Source: Dermabacteraceae bacterium TAE3-ERU5
GTDB taxonomy: Bacteria > Actinomycetota > Actinomycetes > Actinomycetales > Dermabacteraceae
Direction of reading: 5' to 3'
Length of the DNA: 64,000 bases
Assembly: GCA_019218375.1 (NCBI GenBank)
Contig: JAHUUK010000002.1
Span: 62,001-126,000 of the forward strand
The notes beneath the pieces are model-generated. The model did not search any database. It saw only the letters and a list, made by a program, of their open reading frames with translations, and had not been told where the DNA came from. Made by a program: the position numbers and the translations under genes. Shown here one piece after another: positions 40,167-48,848 of this stretch (position 1 is the stretch's first letter; every line of letters starts with the position of its first letter).

Positions 40167-41002
40167 GCGCTGCGCGCAAACGGTCGGCGTTTAACGCCCC
40201 GAAGAAAGTAACGCTGCGCGCCAGCGACGGCAGCAAGGTGCGCGGCAACGCGGAGGCCGATGTGCACCGCGAGGACGGTATCCGCCTGCAAAAGGTACTG
40301 GCCGAAGCGGGGTTTGGTTCGCGCCGCGCCTGCGAGGTGATCATCGCCCAGGGTCGCGTCAGCGTGGACGGCACCGTGGTCACGGGCGCCGGCGTGCGCA
40401 TCGACCCGCAGCAGCAGGTAGTGCACGTTGACGGTAGGCGCCTGCAACTGCGTCAGGAACTGGTCACCTACGCCCTGAACAAGCCGCGCCGCGTGGTGAG
40501 CGCGATGAGCGACCCGCAGGGCAGGCGCGACCTCAGCGATTTTGTGGCCGACATTCCGGAGCGGGTCTATCACGTCGGCAGGCTCGACTACGAAACAGAG
40601 GGCCTGCTGTTGCTGACCAACGACGGCGAACTGGCGCACCGCCTAACCCATCCGAGCTTCTCGGTAGAAAAAACCTACGTCTGCGCCTTCGACTGCCCCG
40701 GTCAGTTCCCGCGCGGCCTGCTCAAGAACCTGCGTGACGGAGTGGAGCTGGAGGACGGCCCCGCAAAGGCCGACGCCGCAAAGCTGATCGCGCACAACGG
40801 GCACGAAGCGGTAGTGGAAGTGACCCTGCACGAGGGGCGCAATCGGATCGTGCGCCGCATGTTCGCCTCCCAGGGATTCGAGCTGACCCGTCTGGTGCGC
40901 ACCCGCATCGGCTCGGTGCTGCTCGGTAACCAGCCCGCCGGGAAACTGCGCCCCGTGCAGGGGAAGGAACTCGGCACACTAATGGCCCAGGTCGGCCTGT
41001 AG
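40163..41002 (+). CDS. rluB: 23S rRNA pseudouridine synthase, RluB/RsuA family
   Basis: Makes pseudouridine in 23S rRNA. An S4 RNA-binding domain is at about residues 39-95 (IRLQKVLAEAGFGSRRACE). The catalytic domain has the aspartate D142 in VGRLDYETEGLLLLTNDG and the C-terminal EGRNRIVRRMFAS. Length is 279 residues, with a basic N-terminal tail. Translation is coupled to parA through a GTGA overlap. In related genomes rluB follows scpB. Confidence 0.92.
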   Translation: MSAARKRSAFNAPKKVTLRASDGSKVRGNAEADVHREDGIRLQKVLAEAGFGSRRACEVIIAQGRVSVDGTVVTGAGVRIDPQQQVVHVDGRRLQLRQELVTYALNKPRRVVSAMSDPQGRRDLSDFVADIPERVYHVGRLDYETEGLLLLTNDGELAHRLTHPSFSVEKTYVCAFDCPGQFPRGLLKNLRDGVELEDGPAKADAAKLIAHNGHEAVVEVTLHEGRNRIVRRMFASQGFELTRLVRTRIGSVLLGNQPAGKLRPVQGKELGTLMAQVGL

Positions 41003-41058
41003 CGCGCGCTTTTGGCGGCTATCTGTAGGGGGCGGCTGTAACCTTGCGCCTACCCGGA

Positions 41059-41070
41059 CCCGCTAGCGGG
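41059..41070. repeat. 12-bp perfect palindrome upstream of cmk-der
   Basis: CCCGCTAGCGGG, centred 28 bases before the predicted -10 hexamer of cmk-der. It could be an operator; no other copy was noticed. Confidence 0.3.
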
Positions 41071-41091
41071 CATATCTGGCCTCACGCCCGA

Positions 41092-41103
41092 TAGGATGGG
41101 GGC
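41092..41103 (+). promoter_or_regulatory. Predicted leaderless promoter -10 of cmk-der
   Basis: TAGGAT at 41092-41097, six bases (GGGGGC), then GTG 41104. Confidence 0.5.
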
Positions 41104-43266
41104 GTGATTGAGAACTCGCTTATTGTTGCCATCGACGGCCCTTCTGGCTCCGGCAAGTCCACCGTTTCTCGGCGCGTAGCCGCCGAGCTGGGCGGCGGCT
41201 ATGTAGATACCGGCTCCATGTACCGGGTGGTTACCTGGTACTGCCTGCGCGAAGGCATTGACCTCGACGATCGCATCGCGGTAGCCCGCGCGGCGAGCGA
41301 GCTTGACCTGCGGCTTTGCACTGACCCGGAGGCTCCCGCGATTGCGGTGGGGGAGACCGTTCTGGGCGATGAGATTCGCAGCGAAGAGATTTCCAGCCAG
41401 GTTTCCCGCGTGGCCACCAACCTTGATGTGCGTTCTGTTCTGCAGCAGCGCCAGCGCGAGATCATCAGCCAGACCGCTCAGCGGCACGGTTCCTGCGTGG
41501 CCGAGGGGCGCGATATCACCACCGTGGTTTACCCGGACGCTGACGTGCGCATCCTGCTCACCGCGAGCGAAGAGGCCCGCATGGCGCGCCGCGCGAAGGA
41601 ACTCAACATTGGTGAGGTGAGCGATGCCGACGTCGCGCAACGGATGCAAGACCAGGTGCTGCGCCGCGACCGCGATGACGCTACGGTTTCTCAGTTCCTG
41701 ACCGCACCCGACGGCGTAACCACGATCGACACCTCCGAAATGAGCATTGACGAGGTAGTGGCAGCGGTGCTGTCGTTTGCCGAGGCTGCCGGGGCACTGC
41801 CGGGTGAAGATGCCGACGGCGAACTCTACGATGATGATGCTGTGGAGGCGGTCTGGCGTAGCGGCCTCGAAGAGTATGAACTCGACGAAGAGGACCGGGC
41901 GCTTCTGGACGGGGAGATTCCCACCGACTACGAGGGCGAGGTCCGCCGTACACTGCCCGTGCTGGCGGTGGTCGGGCGACCGAACGTGGGTAAATCTACG
42001 CTCGTAAACCGTATCCTGGGCAGGCGCGAGGCCGTGGTTGAGGACGTTCCCGGCGTCACCCGCGACCGCGTGCTTTATCCGGCCGACTGGGCCGGGCGTG
42101 ACTTCATGCTGGTAGATACCGGCGGCTGGGAAGGCCGCGTGCAGGGTATTTCTTACCGCATCGCGGAACAGGCCGAAATCGCGGTGGAAATGGCCGACGC
42201 GATCATGTTCGTAGTCGATGCCACCGTGGGCGTTACCGAAACGGATCAGCAGCTCGTAAAGGTGCTGCGCCGCTCCGGTAAGCCGGTGGTGGTGGCCGCC
42301 AACAAGGTTGATGACGAACGCGGCGAACTTGAGGCGGCGGCGCTGTGGAACCTGGGCCTTGGCGAGCCTTACCCGGTGTCGGGCCTGCACGGCCGCGGCT
42401 CCGGCGATCTGCTCGATGCCGTGATGGCGGTGCTGCCGAAGGAAGGCAAGGCGCTCGCGCCCTACGCCGGGCCGCGCCGCGTGGCGCTGATCGGCCGCCC
42501 CAACGTCGGTAAGTCCTCGCTGCTGAACAGGCTCGCGGGGGAGAACCGCGTGGTTGTCGATTCGACCGCTGGCACCACCCGCGATCCGGTCGATGAAAAG
42601 ATCGAACTGGGCGGCAAGGAATGGATCTTCGTGGATACCGCGGGTATCCGCCGCCGCATCCACAACCACCAGGGCGCGGAGTTTTACGCTTCGCTACGCA
42701 CCCAGTCGGCCCTGGAAAAGGCCGAGGTAGCGATCGTGCTGCTGGAGGCCAGCGAACCGATTTCTTCGCAGGACCTGAAGATCATCGACACGGTGGTTGA
42801 ATCCGGCCGGGCGCTCGTGCTGGCGTTCAATAAGTGGGATCTGATCGACGAAGAACGCCACAAGCAGCTCGAATACGAGATCGCCACCGATCTGGCGCAC
42901 GTCGCCTGGGCGCCGCGCGTCAATATTTCGGCAGAGACGGGCCGTGCGGTCAATAAGCTGGTTCCGGCGCTGGAGACCGCGCTGGAGTCCTGGGATGCCC
43001 GTATCCCCACCGGCAGGCTGAACGCGTTCCTCGGCACCCTGGTGGCGGCGCACCCGCACCCCCTGCGGGGCGGAAAGCAGCCGCGCATTCTCTTTGCGAC
43101 CCAGGCGCGCAGCAGGCCGCCGCGCTTCGTGGTGTTCGCAACCGGCTTCCTGGAGCACGGCTACCGCCGCTTCATCGAACGCCGTCTGCGCGAGGACTTC
43201 CAGTTCCCCGGTACTCCGATCGAGATCGGCGTGCGTATCCGCGAAAAGAGAAAGGGACGTCGCTAG
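41104..43266 (+). CDS. cmk-der: Cytidylate kinase - ribosome-associated GTPase Der fusion
   Basis: A 720-residue fusion known from actinobacteria. Residues 1-225 are cytidylate kinase (P-loop [12 protein letters not shown] at 9-20, [21 protein letters not shown]), which phosphorylates CMP and dCMP. An acidic linker of about 60 residues follows. Residues 285-720 are Der/EngA, a GTPase for 50S subunit assembly, with two G domains (GRPNVGKS near 290 and again near 463, each followed by a D-T-x-G motif and NKxD) and a C-terminal KH-like domain ending in basic residues. Alone on its transcript, probably leaderless. Confidence 0.96.
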   Translation: MIENSLIVAIDGPSGSGKSTVSRRVAAELGGGYVDTGSMYRVVTWYCLREGIDLDDRIAVARAASELDLRLCTDPEAPAIAVGETVLGDEIRSEEISSQVSRVATNLDVRSVLQQRQREIISQTAQRHGSCVAEGRDITTVVYPDADVRILLTASEEARMARRAKELNIGEVSDADVAQRMQDQVLRRDRDDATVSQFLTAPDGVTTIDTSEMSIDEVVAAVLSFAEAAGALPGEDADGELYDDDAVEAVWRSGLEEYELDEEDRALLDGEIPTDYEGEVRRTLPVLAVVGRPNVGKSTLVNRILGRREAVVEDVPGVTRDRVLYPADWAGRDFMLVDTGGWEGRVQGISYRIAEQAEIAVEMADAIMFVVDATVGVTETDQQLVKVLRRSGKPVVVAANKVDDERGELEAAALWNLGLGEPYPVSGLHGRGSGDLLDAVMAVLPKEGKALAPYAGPRRVALIGRPNVGKSSLLNRLAGENRVVVDSTAGTTRDPVDEKIELGGKEWIFVDTAGIRRRIHNHQGAEFYASLRTQSALEKAEVAIVLLEASEPISSQDLKIIDTVVESGRALVLAFNKWDLIDEERHKQLEYEIATDLAHVAWAPRVNISAETGRAVNKLVPALETALESWDARIPTGRLNAFLGTLVAAHPHPLRGGKQPRILFATQARSRPPRFVVFATGFLEHGYRRFIERRLREDFQFPGTPIEIGVRIREKRKGRR

Positions 43267-43298
43267 CCTGCGCGTGTGCGCGGATGGTGGCTACGGCG

Positions 43299-43310
43299 TA
43301 GGATATTCAT
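43299..43310 (+). promoter_or_regulatory. Predicted leaderless promoter -10 of the phosphoribosyltransferase gene
   Basis: TAGGAT at 43299-43304, six bases (ATTCAT), then ATG 43311. It is the same hexamer as at cmk-der. Confidence 0.5.
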
Positions 43311-43838
43311 ATGGTGCGTGAAGACGACGAAACACTGGTAAATCGTGAGGTGCTCTCCTGGAGCGAATTCGGTGAAGCGAGCCGCGAACTGGCACGCCAG
43401 ATCCTGGCTTCGGGGTGGATGCCCGACCTGGTTATCGCCGTTGCGCGCGGCGGCCTGCTGCCTGCGGGCGCGCTGGGCTACGCGCTTGACGTGAAGGCCA
43501 TGGGCACGATGAACGTGGAGTTCTACACGGGAATCGACGAAACCCTGGAGGAGCCGGTGCTGCTGGCCCCGCACATGGATACTTCCGATATTGCGGGCCA
43601 GAAGGTCCTGGTTGTGGACGATGTGGCCGATTCGGGCAAGACCCTGGCGAAGGTGATGGACCTGCTGCGCGCAGAGGGCGTGCCGCTGAACGATGGCGAT
43701 GCTCCCGTGGATGCCCGCTGCGCGGTGCTTTACACCAAGCCCCGCAGCGAAATTAAGCCGGACTACTCCTGGAAGGAAACCAGCGATTGGATCTCCTTCC
43801 CCTGGTCTTGCCAGCCGCCGGTCACCCTCGAGGACTGA
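43311..43838 (+). CDS. Phosphoribosyltransferase (hypoxanthine/xanthine type)
   Basis: A type I phosphoribosyltransferase fold. The PRPP-binding loop reads VLVVDDVADSGKTL near residues 98-111, and the N-terminal part has PDLVIAVARGGLLPAGAL. Length is 175 residues with a C-terminal hood region rich in aromatic residues (SWKETSDWISFPW), as in purine phosphoribosyltransferases related to Gpt/HptA. Purine salvage is the likely role, but the base specificity is not readable from sequence alone. It is a single-gene unit with its own terminator. Confidence 0.85.
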   Translation: MVREDDETLVNREVLSWSEFGEASRELARQILASGWMPDLVIAVARGGLLPAGALGYALDVKAMGTMNVEFYTGIDETLEEPVLLAPHMDTSDIAGQKVLVVDDVADSGKTLAKVMDLLRAEGVPLNDGDAPVDARCAVLYTKPRSEIKPDYSWKETSDWISFPWSCQPPVTLED

Positions 43839-43874
43839 CCCGCTAGTTTCCATCCGGATACCCCATTAGTTTCA

Positions 43875-43913
43875 CGCTCGGCCTTCCTCACGGAGGGCCG
43901 AGCGTTCTCTTTA
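43875..43913 (+). terminator. Terminator after the phosphoribosyltransferase gene
   Basis: CGCTCGGCC pairs with GGCCGAGCG, with an inner TCC/GGA extension and a short loop. TTCTCTTT follows. Confidence 0.9.
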
Positions 43914-43947
43914 TCCCGCATTCGCGTTCGCCCCAAGGAGTTATATT

Positions 43948-44421
43948 TTGGCAACCCCCGAATTCATTCTTTCCCTGCGCGAAAAGATAGGCCACGAAAT
44001 GCTCTGGCTTTCCGGCGTGACCGTGGTGGTGTTGCACGAAGGGCAGGTGCTGTGCGTGCGCCGCTCAGACAACGGGCAGTGGACTCCCGTGACGGGGATT
44101 ATCGATCCGGGGGAACAGCCGGTAGATGCCGCCGAACGCGAGGTGCTGGAAGAAACCTCGCTGAAGGTGCGCTGCACCCGCCTGGTTTCCTTGGATGTGG
44201 TTGGTCCCATGACGTATCCGAACGGCGATCGCAGCCAATACCTGGATCTTTGCTTTGCCGCGGAATACCTATCCGGGGAACCGTTCCCCGCCGATGGTGA
44301 AAACAGCGAGGCGGCGTGGTTCCCGCTCGATGCCCTGCCGCCGCTTAACGCGCGTTTCCAGCGGGCGGTGCAAGAAGCCCTGGCGGGAGCGCCGCAGCCG
44401 CGCATCCGCCCGGCCCAGTAG
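43948..44421 (+). CDS. NUDIX hydrolase
   Basis: A 157-residue NUDIX-domain protein. The Nudix box runs G-IIDPG-E-QPVDAAE-REVLEETSL (about residues 50-71), with Ser where many have Gly. A TTG start at 43948 is supported by AAGGAG at 43935-43940, seven bases upstream. Such proteins hydrolyse nucleoside diphosphates linked to other groups. The hydrophobic start LWLSGVTVVVLHEGQ is the usual first strand. The substrate cannot be assigned. It converges with the downstream WXG-like hydrolase gene (3-base gap). Confidence 0.88.
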   Translation: MATPEFILSLREKIGHEMLWLSGVTVVVLHEGQVLCVRRSDNGQWTPVTGIIDPGEQPVDAAEREVLEETSLKVRCTRLVSLDVVGPMTYPNGDRSQYLDLCFAAEYLSGEPFPADGENSEAAWFPLDALPPLNARFQRAVQEALAGAPQPRIRPAQ

Positions 44422-44424
44422 TGC

Positions 44425-45846
44425 TCACAGCGCACCGGTACGCGCCGCGACTTTATTTGCGGGCAGCGCGGGGTTCCTGGTGAGCGCCACCCGGTGTTCG
44501 CTTATCACCTCCGCCGTGAGATAGCGGCCAACGGCGCCCTCTTTCAGGTGCGCTATGCGGGGATCGCTGGCTTCTAGCCGCTTCAGGGTGCCGACGTACC
44601 CGGTGCCGTCTTTAGGGGCGGTGTCGTGGTTACTGACTAGCGCAGGCATGGGGTTAAACAGCTGATCGGCTTTTTGCGGGTAGCCGGGAAGAGAAATTTC
44701 TTGCACGCGATGATTTTCCGGGTTCAGGTCTAGCGCAGGCACGGGATCACCGCTGAAACCGGCCACGGTGGGAGGCAGCGGAGCCGGTAGCGATACCGAC
44801 TTAATCTGCAGTTCGTGGCTTAGGTTAGCTACGCCGGTTTCGCTGCGTGCCGGGTCGAATTGCTGCACGGGAGAACCGGCGCTCAATACCTGCTCTACCC
44901 GGTAGCTTCCCGGTTTGCCGCTCGCGTTGTTAAAGGTGGGATCGGATGCGAGGGAGGCCGCGATTAGCCCTCCCTGGGAATGGCCCACCAGCATGATTTT
45001 TGCGCCCGGCGGAATGAGCGGTTTCCCGTCGGGGCCTTTCGCCTGCAGGGCTGCCCGTACCGCGCGCATGCTGTCCGATTCCTGCCCGGCACCGGCAACC
45101 AGGTTACTGGCCCAGTCCTGCGGGTTCTTTTGCCCCCACCAACCGGATGCCGCAAACATGTTGCTTTCCGTGGGCGGGATCTGCACCAGATAGATAGTCT
45201 CTCCGCGTTCATCGCGCATTTTCTGGATCGCAACCTGGCTAAAGTCCCCTGCGGGCAGCGTGCCGCCGTGCCCGTCGGGAGGGTCTGTGCGCAGCGCATC
45301 GTTCGCCATAAAAAGGCCCACCAGATCGCGGGCTACCCGCGGGTGGGAAACTGCGCTCACTGCCGCCACGGAAACCTCTGCGCCGCTCATGTTTTCGGGC
45401 AGCGCCCGATCTAGGAACGGCAGGGAAGCGGCTTGGAGCAGATACCAGTAGCTTGCCGCGGCTACTCGCTGTGAAAGCGGCGCGGCTGTCTCTGTGGCGG
45501 TTTCCCAGGCCGCCTGCTTAGCGCCCGCAGCGTTTCGCTGCAGCTGCTGCCCGCCGGGCAACGGCAACGGTGGGGGAGCAAGGCACATCGGAGCGGAAGC
45601 GTAATCCTGCGCATCGGCCTCAGCGCGGAGCTGCCGGATAAGCTCCGTGGCTTCCCGCCGAATCGGCGTGAGGCGCAGCCTGCACAGCGCACCGATTTTC
45701 TCCCGGTAGGCCTGCGCGTCGGGGCCGTGCCAGTTAGCCGATTGAACGTTTTCAAGTGCCGTGGTGAGGCGCAGCAGGGCGTATTCCAGGCGGTCCATCG
45801 TTAACGCCGTTTGCCGCGCCTGCTCCGTATCCATCCCCTGAAACAC
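44425..45846 (-). CDS. WXG100-like N-terminus with C-terminal serine hydrolase (alpha/beta fold)
   Basis: A 473-residue protein of mixed architecture. The first 85 residues form a helical hairpin-like segment with W39-H-G41 between two helices, resembling ESAT-6/WXG100 proteins exported by type VII systems. The C-terminal part has the nucleophile elbow VGHSQGG (Ser about residue 286) and a late SNHDTAP histidine, fitting a lipase-like hydrolase. There is no signal peptide. GTG 45846 follows AGGAGG. Similar proteins occur in actinobacteria as predicted secreted effectors or envelope enzymes. No type VII core genes are in this window, so export and target are inference. Confidence 0.7.
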   Translation of the reverse strand: MFQGMDTEQARQTALTMDRLEYALLRLTTALENVQSANWHGPDAQAYREKIGALCRLRLTPIRREATELIRQLRAEADAQDYASAPMCLAPPPLPLPGGQQLQRNAAGAKQAAWETATETAAPLSQRVAAASYWYLLQAASLPFLDRALPENMSGAEVSVAAVSAVSHPRVARDLVGLFMANDALRTDPPDGHGGTLPAGDFSQVAIQKMRDERGETIYLVQIPPTESNMFAASGWWGQKNPQDWASNLVAGAGQESDSMRAVRAALQAKGPDGKPLIPPGAKIMLVGHSQGGLIAASLASDPTFNNASGKPGSYRVEQVLSAGSPVQQFDPARSETGVANLSHELQIKSVSLPAPLPPTVAGFSGDPVPALDLNPENHRVQEISLPGYPQKADQLFNPMPALVSNHDTAPKDGTGYVGTLKRLEASDPRIAHLKEGAVGRYLTAEVISEHRVALTRNPALPANKVAARTGAL

Positions 45847-46054
45847 GCTCCTGCCACCTCCTAGTGCCGTGTTTTTAGCAGGCTACGTAAAAGTGGCGGC
45901 GTTGCAGTATCCGCTGTGGGAAAGGCAAGGAGCAGCGAACGTGTGAACAAGCTGTGGCCGATCTGAAACGCCTGGCTACTTGCGAAGCCGTGGCGGGTGT
46001 CACGCCGCGCCGGTTTCGTCGCAGCCCCAACGTCGGCTATGCTTATACGGGTCA

Positions 46055-46131
<77 letters not shown>

Positions 46132-46135
46132 AATA

Positions 46136-46167
46136 GGTCCCGGAAACTTCGGTTTCCGGGACCTTTT
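46136..46167 (+). terminator. Terminator after tRNA-Pro
   Basis: GGTCCCGGAAAC pairs perfectly with GTTTCCGGGACC around TTCG, followed by TTTT. Confidence 0.95.
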
Positions 46168-46513
46168 AGGTTCCCTGCATTTACGCGCGCCGCATCCCTA
46201 CCCGCCTGAGGCTCCACGCCCTCGCCACGGCTCGCGAAAGCCCTGTGCGGCTAACCGCCGCGATAGCTTGTCGGGGGTAACGCCTAGGATGAGCAGCAAG
46301 CGAGTGGATCGTATTTAGGCGCAGGTTAATTCCGGAACACGCTTTTGGCTGCAAAGCGGCACGCATTAGGCGCGCGAAGCGCCCGGAAAGCCGGCAACTA
46401 ACTTCACCGCGCACGCGTTCACACAAAATGAGCGCAGAAAATCTCATCGGTTCACACAGGGGAGGCCGAAGCGTTCCTTTCGGTGAACAAATCTCTATTT
46501 ATGGGGGTGCAAA
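46168..46513. other. Non-coding region between tRNA-Pro and the low-GC orphan gene
   Basis: No convincing gene. It holds two direct copies of GTTCACACA (46417-46425 and 46450-46458) 33 bases apart. The second copy overlaps a nested dyad: GTTCAC (46450-46455) with GTGAAC (46483-46488), and CCGAA with TTCGG inside. A GGGGGTG at 46503-46509 can serve as ribosome-binding site for the next gene. The start of the region is GC-rich and resembles neighbouring DNA. Confidence 0.45.
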
Positions 46514-47116
46514 TTGTTAAGAGAAACTATCGATGAAAAGTACAAGCACATGCCGAGCGAAATTCCTGACGGTCATTATAAAATGGTCGAAATAAACAAT
46601 GATGATGTAGTTTTTTCATGTGTTCCAGTTTTCGTTAAAGACCTGCTGGTGTTCATGTATTACCCTTCGACGGATATGTGGTATCTGGAGGAGGATCCTT
46701 CTAGATACACCATTGTTCCTGACTACGAAAAATTTATCTTTGTTCCTACCGATCTAGAAAGCTTGATCGCTTTGATGAAGACTGGTCGGAAAATACCTCG
46801 CCGAGGCAGTGGCGTGGGTTATCTGATGTCTTTGGAATCTCAGCCTGCTAACGAGAGGAAGTTCAACGCTGAGGTGGGCCTCCTTAGCAACGGGGGTAAG
46901 ATTTTCAAGAAGGAAATGGTTAAGGTCTTGGGGATGCTTGAGCCCGGAGATACCAGGCTCGTTGCTCGCTACCCGGAGGCGAAGAAAAGTAACGCCCTCA
47001 GGCTGGTAAGCGAGATAAATGCTGGGAAAAAGGCCGTGCTGGCGGGGCTTGTGCTAAAGGCTAAAGCCTTTCAGGATAAGGATGGCACCTGGGTTGTTTC
47101 GGTAGCGAAACAGTGA
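46514..47116 (+). CDS. Hypothetical protein, low GC content
   Basis: I do not recognise this 200-residue protein. It has no signal peptide or membrane segment. The first half is acidic and rich in aromatic residues (VFMYYPSTDMWYLEED). The second half is basic and ends in a compact strand-rich module (KKAVLAGLVLKAKAF, then DGTWVVSVAK). TTG 46514 is the furthest start; ATG 46550 would begin MPSEIPDGHYK. By hand count GC is about 39% in 46561-46800 and 47% over 46561-47100, far below the neighbours. Together with tRNA-Pro upstream, this suggests horizontal acquisition. Confidence 0.65.
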   Translation: MLRETIDEKYKHMPSEIPDGHYKMVEINNDDVVFSCVPVFVKDLLVFMYYPSTDMWYLEEDPSRYTIVPDYEKFIFVPTDLESLIALMKTGRKIPRRGSGVGYLMSLESQPANERKFNAEVGLLSNGGKIFKKEMVKVLGMLEPGDTRLVARYPEAKKSNALRLVSEINAGKKAVLAGLVLKAKAFQDKDGTWVVSVAKQ

Positions 47117-47180
47117 GGCATTAGCCGCTTGGCATAGCAAGTGCCTAGCGAAAAAGCGCTATGGCTAAAACCGGGTAGTG

Positions 47181-47726
47181 TTATTCGCCGGTTTGCCCGT
47201 CAATCGCCTCGCGCAGCAAATCCGCGTGCCCGCAGTGGCGCGCATATTCTTCAACCATGTGGGTGAGTATCCAGCGGGCAGACACCGTCTCCCCGCCCGG
47301 TAGCGCGGCTTCACTGGAAAGGCTGAACGTTTCTTGTGCGCACGCTTTTCGCCAAAGCGTACGCGATTTCGCCACCGCACCCTGCCAGTCATTTAATAGC
47401 TTCGCCGCGCTTTCCTGTAGCGCTATTTCCCACTCCCAATCGGGAGATTCGTTCCAGTCCACGCCGCACCAGGGTTCTTTTTCCGGCTCTCCCAGCAGCA
47501 CCTGGGAAAACCAAAAGTTCTCTACGAAGGTGAGGTGCTTTAGCAGCCCGGCTAGGGTCATGGCAGAGACGGTAGAGCGCCGGCGCAGATCGCTTTCGCT
47601 CAGCCCGGCTACCTTCCAGGCGATCGTGGCGCGCAGAAAATCTAAGAACCCCAGTAGCGTTTCCGCTTCCCCCGCATGACTTGGCGGATCGGGGCGGCCA
47701 TGCTCGTCCTGTACGGGGTCGTTCAT
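47181..47726 (-). CDS. DinB-like / DUF664 family protein
   Basis: A 181-residue predicted four-helix bundle of the DinB/DUF664 type. The C-terminal motif with HMVEEYARHCGHADLLREAIDG is characteristic, and LLKHLTFVENFWFSQVL supplies the first histidine. These proteins bind a divalent metal through three histidines; some are thiol-dependent transferases, but most are uncharacterised. ATG 47726 is chosen because TACTAT lies exactly six bases upstream; the longer frame to 47828 lacks such support. Divergent from the siderophore-interacting protein gene. Confidence 0.83.
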   Translation of the reverse strand: MNDPVQDEHGRPDPPSHAGEAETLLGFLDFLRATIAWKVAGLSESDLRRRSTVSAMTLAGLLKHLTFVENFWFSQVLLGEPEKEPWCGVDWNESPDWEWEIALQESAAKLLNDWQGAVAKSRTLWRKACAQETFSLSSEAALPGGETVSARWILTHMVEEYARHCGHADLLREAIDGQTGE

Positions 47727-47738
47727 GCCCCAATAGTA
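47727..47738 (-). promoter_or_regulatory. Predicted leaderless promoter -10 of the DUF664 gene
   Basis: On the minus strand TACTAT (47738-47733), six bases (TGGGGC), then ATG 47726. Confidence 0.5.
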
Positions 47739-47905
47739 GCCAGTAGGCAGTTGCATTTGCCGCGTTAATCTTCCTATCGACACGGGCTTGATACTCGGGC
47801 AAACTATCCCCGTATGTACCGCGCGCATGGTACGGAGATTTTTCCTCGCGTACCCAAACTGTGCGGTTCGCTGCCACGAACCATCGGCTCTATTCGGGAG
47901 AAACC

Positions 47906-48775
47906 TTGCTGAAGGAACCTTACGCCCTGTTCGATACCCGCATCACGGCCCGGCATTTCATCAGCCCCACGCTGCTGCGTATCACCCTGTCGGGCCCCGA
48001 TCTGGCACTGGTCGGCACTACCGGCCTGGACCAGCGGATCAAACTGCTTTTCGTAAGGGACGACGCCCACGCCGACGCGATACTCGCACGCAACGCTCCC
48101 TGGCGCGAACTGTATTCCTCCCTGCCGGAAGACGAAAAACCGGTGGCGCGCACCTACACGTTTGCCGAGCTGCGGCCCGCGCAATGCGAGGTAGATATCG
48201 ACGTGGTGATTCACGACGGCCACGCCCACGGCCCCGGTTCCGCCTTTGCCCTGGAGGCCCCCTACGGCAGCCGGGTAATCATGTCCGGCCCGCGCGGCGA
48301 CGTGCCAGGCCACGACAAGCTGGGCATCGCCTGGTATCCCGACTACGACATCCTGCAAAACGTGCTGCTGGTCGGTGACGAAACCGCACTTCCCGCGATT
48401 CGCGGCATCCTGAAACAACTCCCGGAGCAGGTGAGCGGCCGGGCCGTAATCGAAGTGCCCTATCCGGAAGATATCGACGAAGAGATGACTGCCCCCGACG
48501 GGGTGGAAGTCGTTTGGTGCGTACGCGACGCGGGGCAGACGGCCTTTGCGCAGCTGCCGTTCCCCGTCACGGAGGAGGACAAAAAGGCTTTCTACGCGGG
48601 CGATGAAGACGAAATGCTGTGGCAGGAAGAAGCGGAACCGGGGCAGTGGCTCGGCTGGGTGGCCGGGGAAACGCAGTGGGTGGCGAAGATCCGCAGCGCC
48701 GCCCGCCGCGCAGGCATAGCCAAGCGGCAGGCCTCCTTCATGGGGTACTGGCGCAAGGGGGCCCGGCACCCGTAA
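47906..48775 (+). CDS. Siderophore-interacting protein (FAD-binding ferric-siderophore reductase family)
   Basis: Cytosolic flavin reductase of the SIP family, releasing iron from imported ferric siderophores using NAD(P)H. The FAD-binding part has VARTYTFAELRP (family pattern R-x-Y-T) and HGPGSAFALEAPYGSRVIMSGPRG. The NAD(P)H-binding part begins LLVGDETALPAIRGIL, and the C-terminus has WVAGETQWVAKIR. I prefer TTG 47906 with GGGAG at 47896-47900; GTG 47861 would add 15 residues lacking family likeness. Length is 289 residues. No siderophore transporter is adjacent. Confidence 0.87.
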   Translation: MLKEPYALFDTRITARHFISPTLLRITLSGPDLALVGTTGLDQRIKLLFVRDDAHADAILARNAPWRELYSSLPEDEKPVARTYTFAELRPAQCEVDIDVVIHDGHAHGPGSAFALEAPYGSRVIMSGPRGDVPGHDKLGIAWYPDYDILQNVLLVGDETALPAIRGILKQLPEQVSGRAVIEVPYPEDIDEEMTAPDGVEVVWCVRDAGQTAFAQLPFPVTEEDKKAFYAGDEDEMLWQEEAEPGQWLGWVAGETQWVAKIRSAARRAGIAKRQASFMGYWRKGARHP

Positions 48776-48836
48776 ACCCTGCGCATCTTTTCCTAAACGG
48801 GCCGCTGCTCACCGGCTAACCCGTGGCGCGCTCGGG

Positions 48837-48848
48837 TAGTGTTGAGGC
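48837..48848 (+). promoter_or_regulatory. Predicted leaderless promoter -10 of the DUF255 gene
   Basis: TAGTGT at 48837-48842, six bases (TGAGGC), then ATG 48849. Confidence 0.48.

Noticed and set aside
41050-42669. A 539-codon open frame antisense to cmk-der
   Set aside because: Shadow of a well-identified gene; His/Arg-rich composition with no domain or ribosome-binding site.
46181-46447. An 88-codon minus-strand frame after tRNA-Pro
   Set aside because: No ribosome-binding site and Arg/Ala-rich random composition; treated as non-coding.
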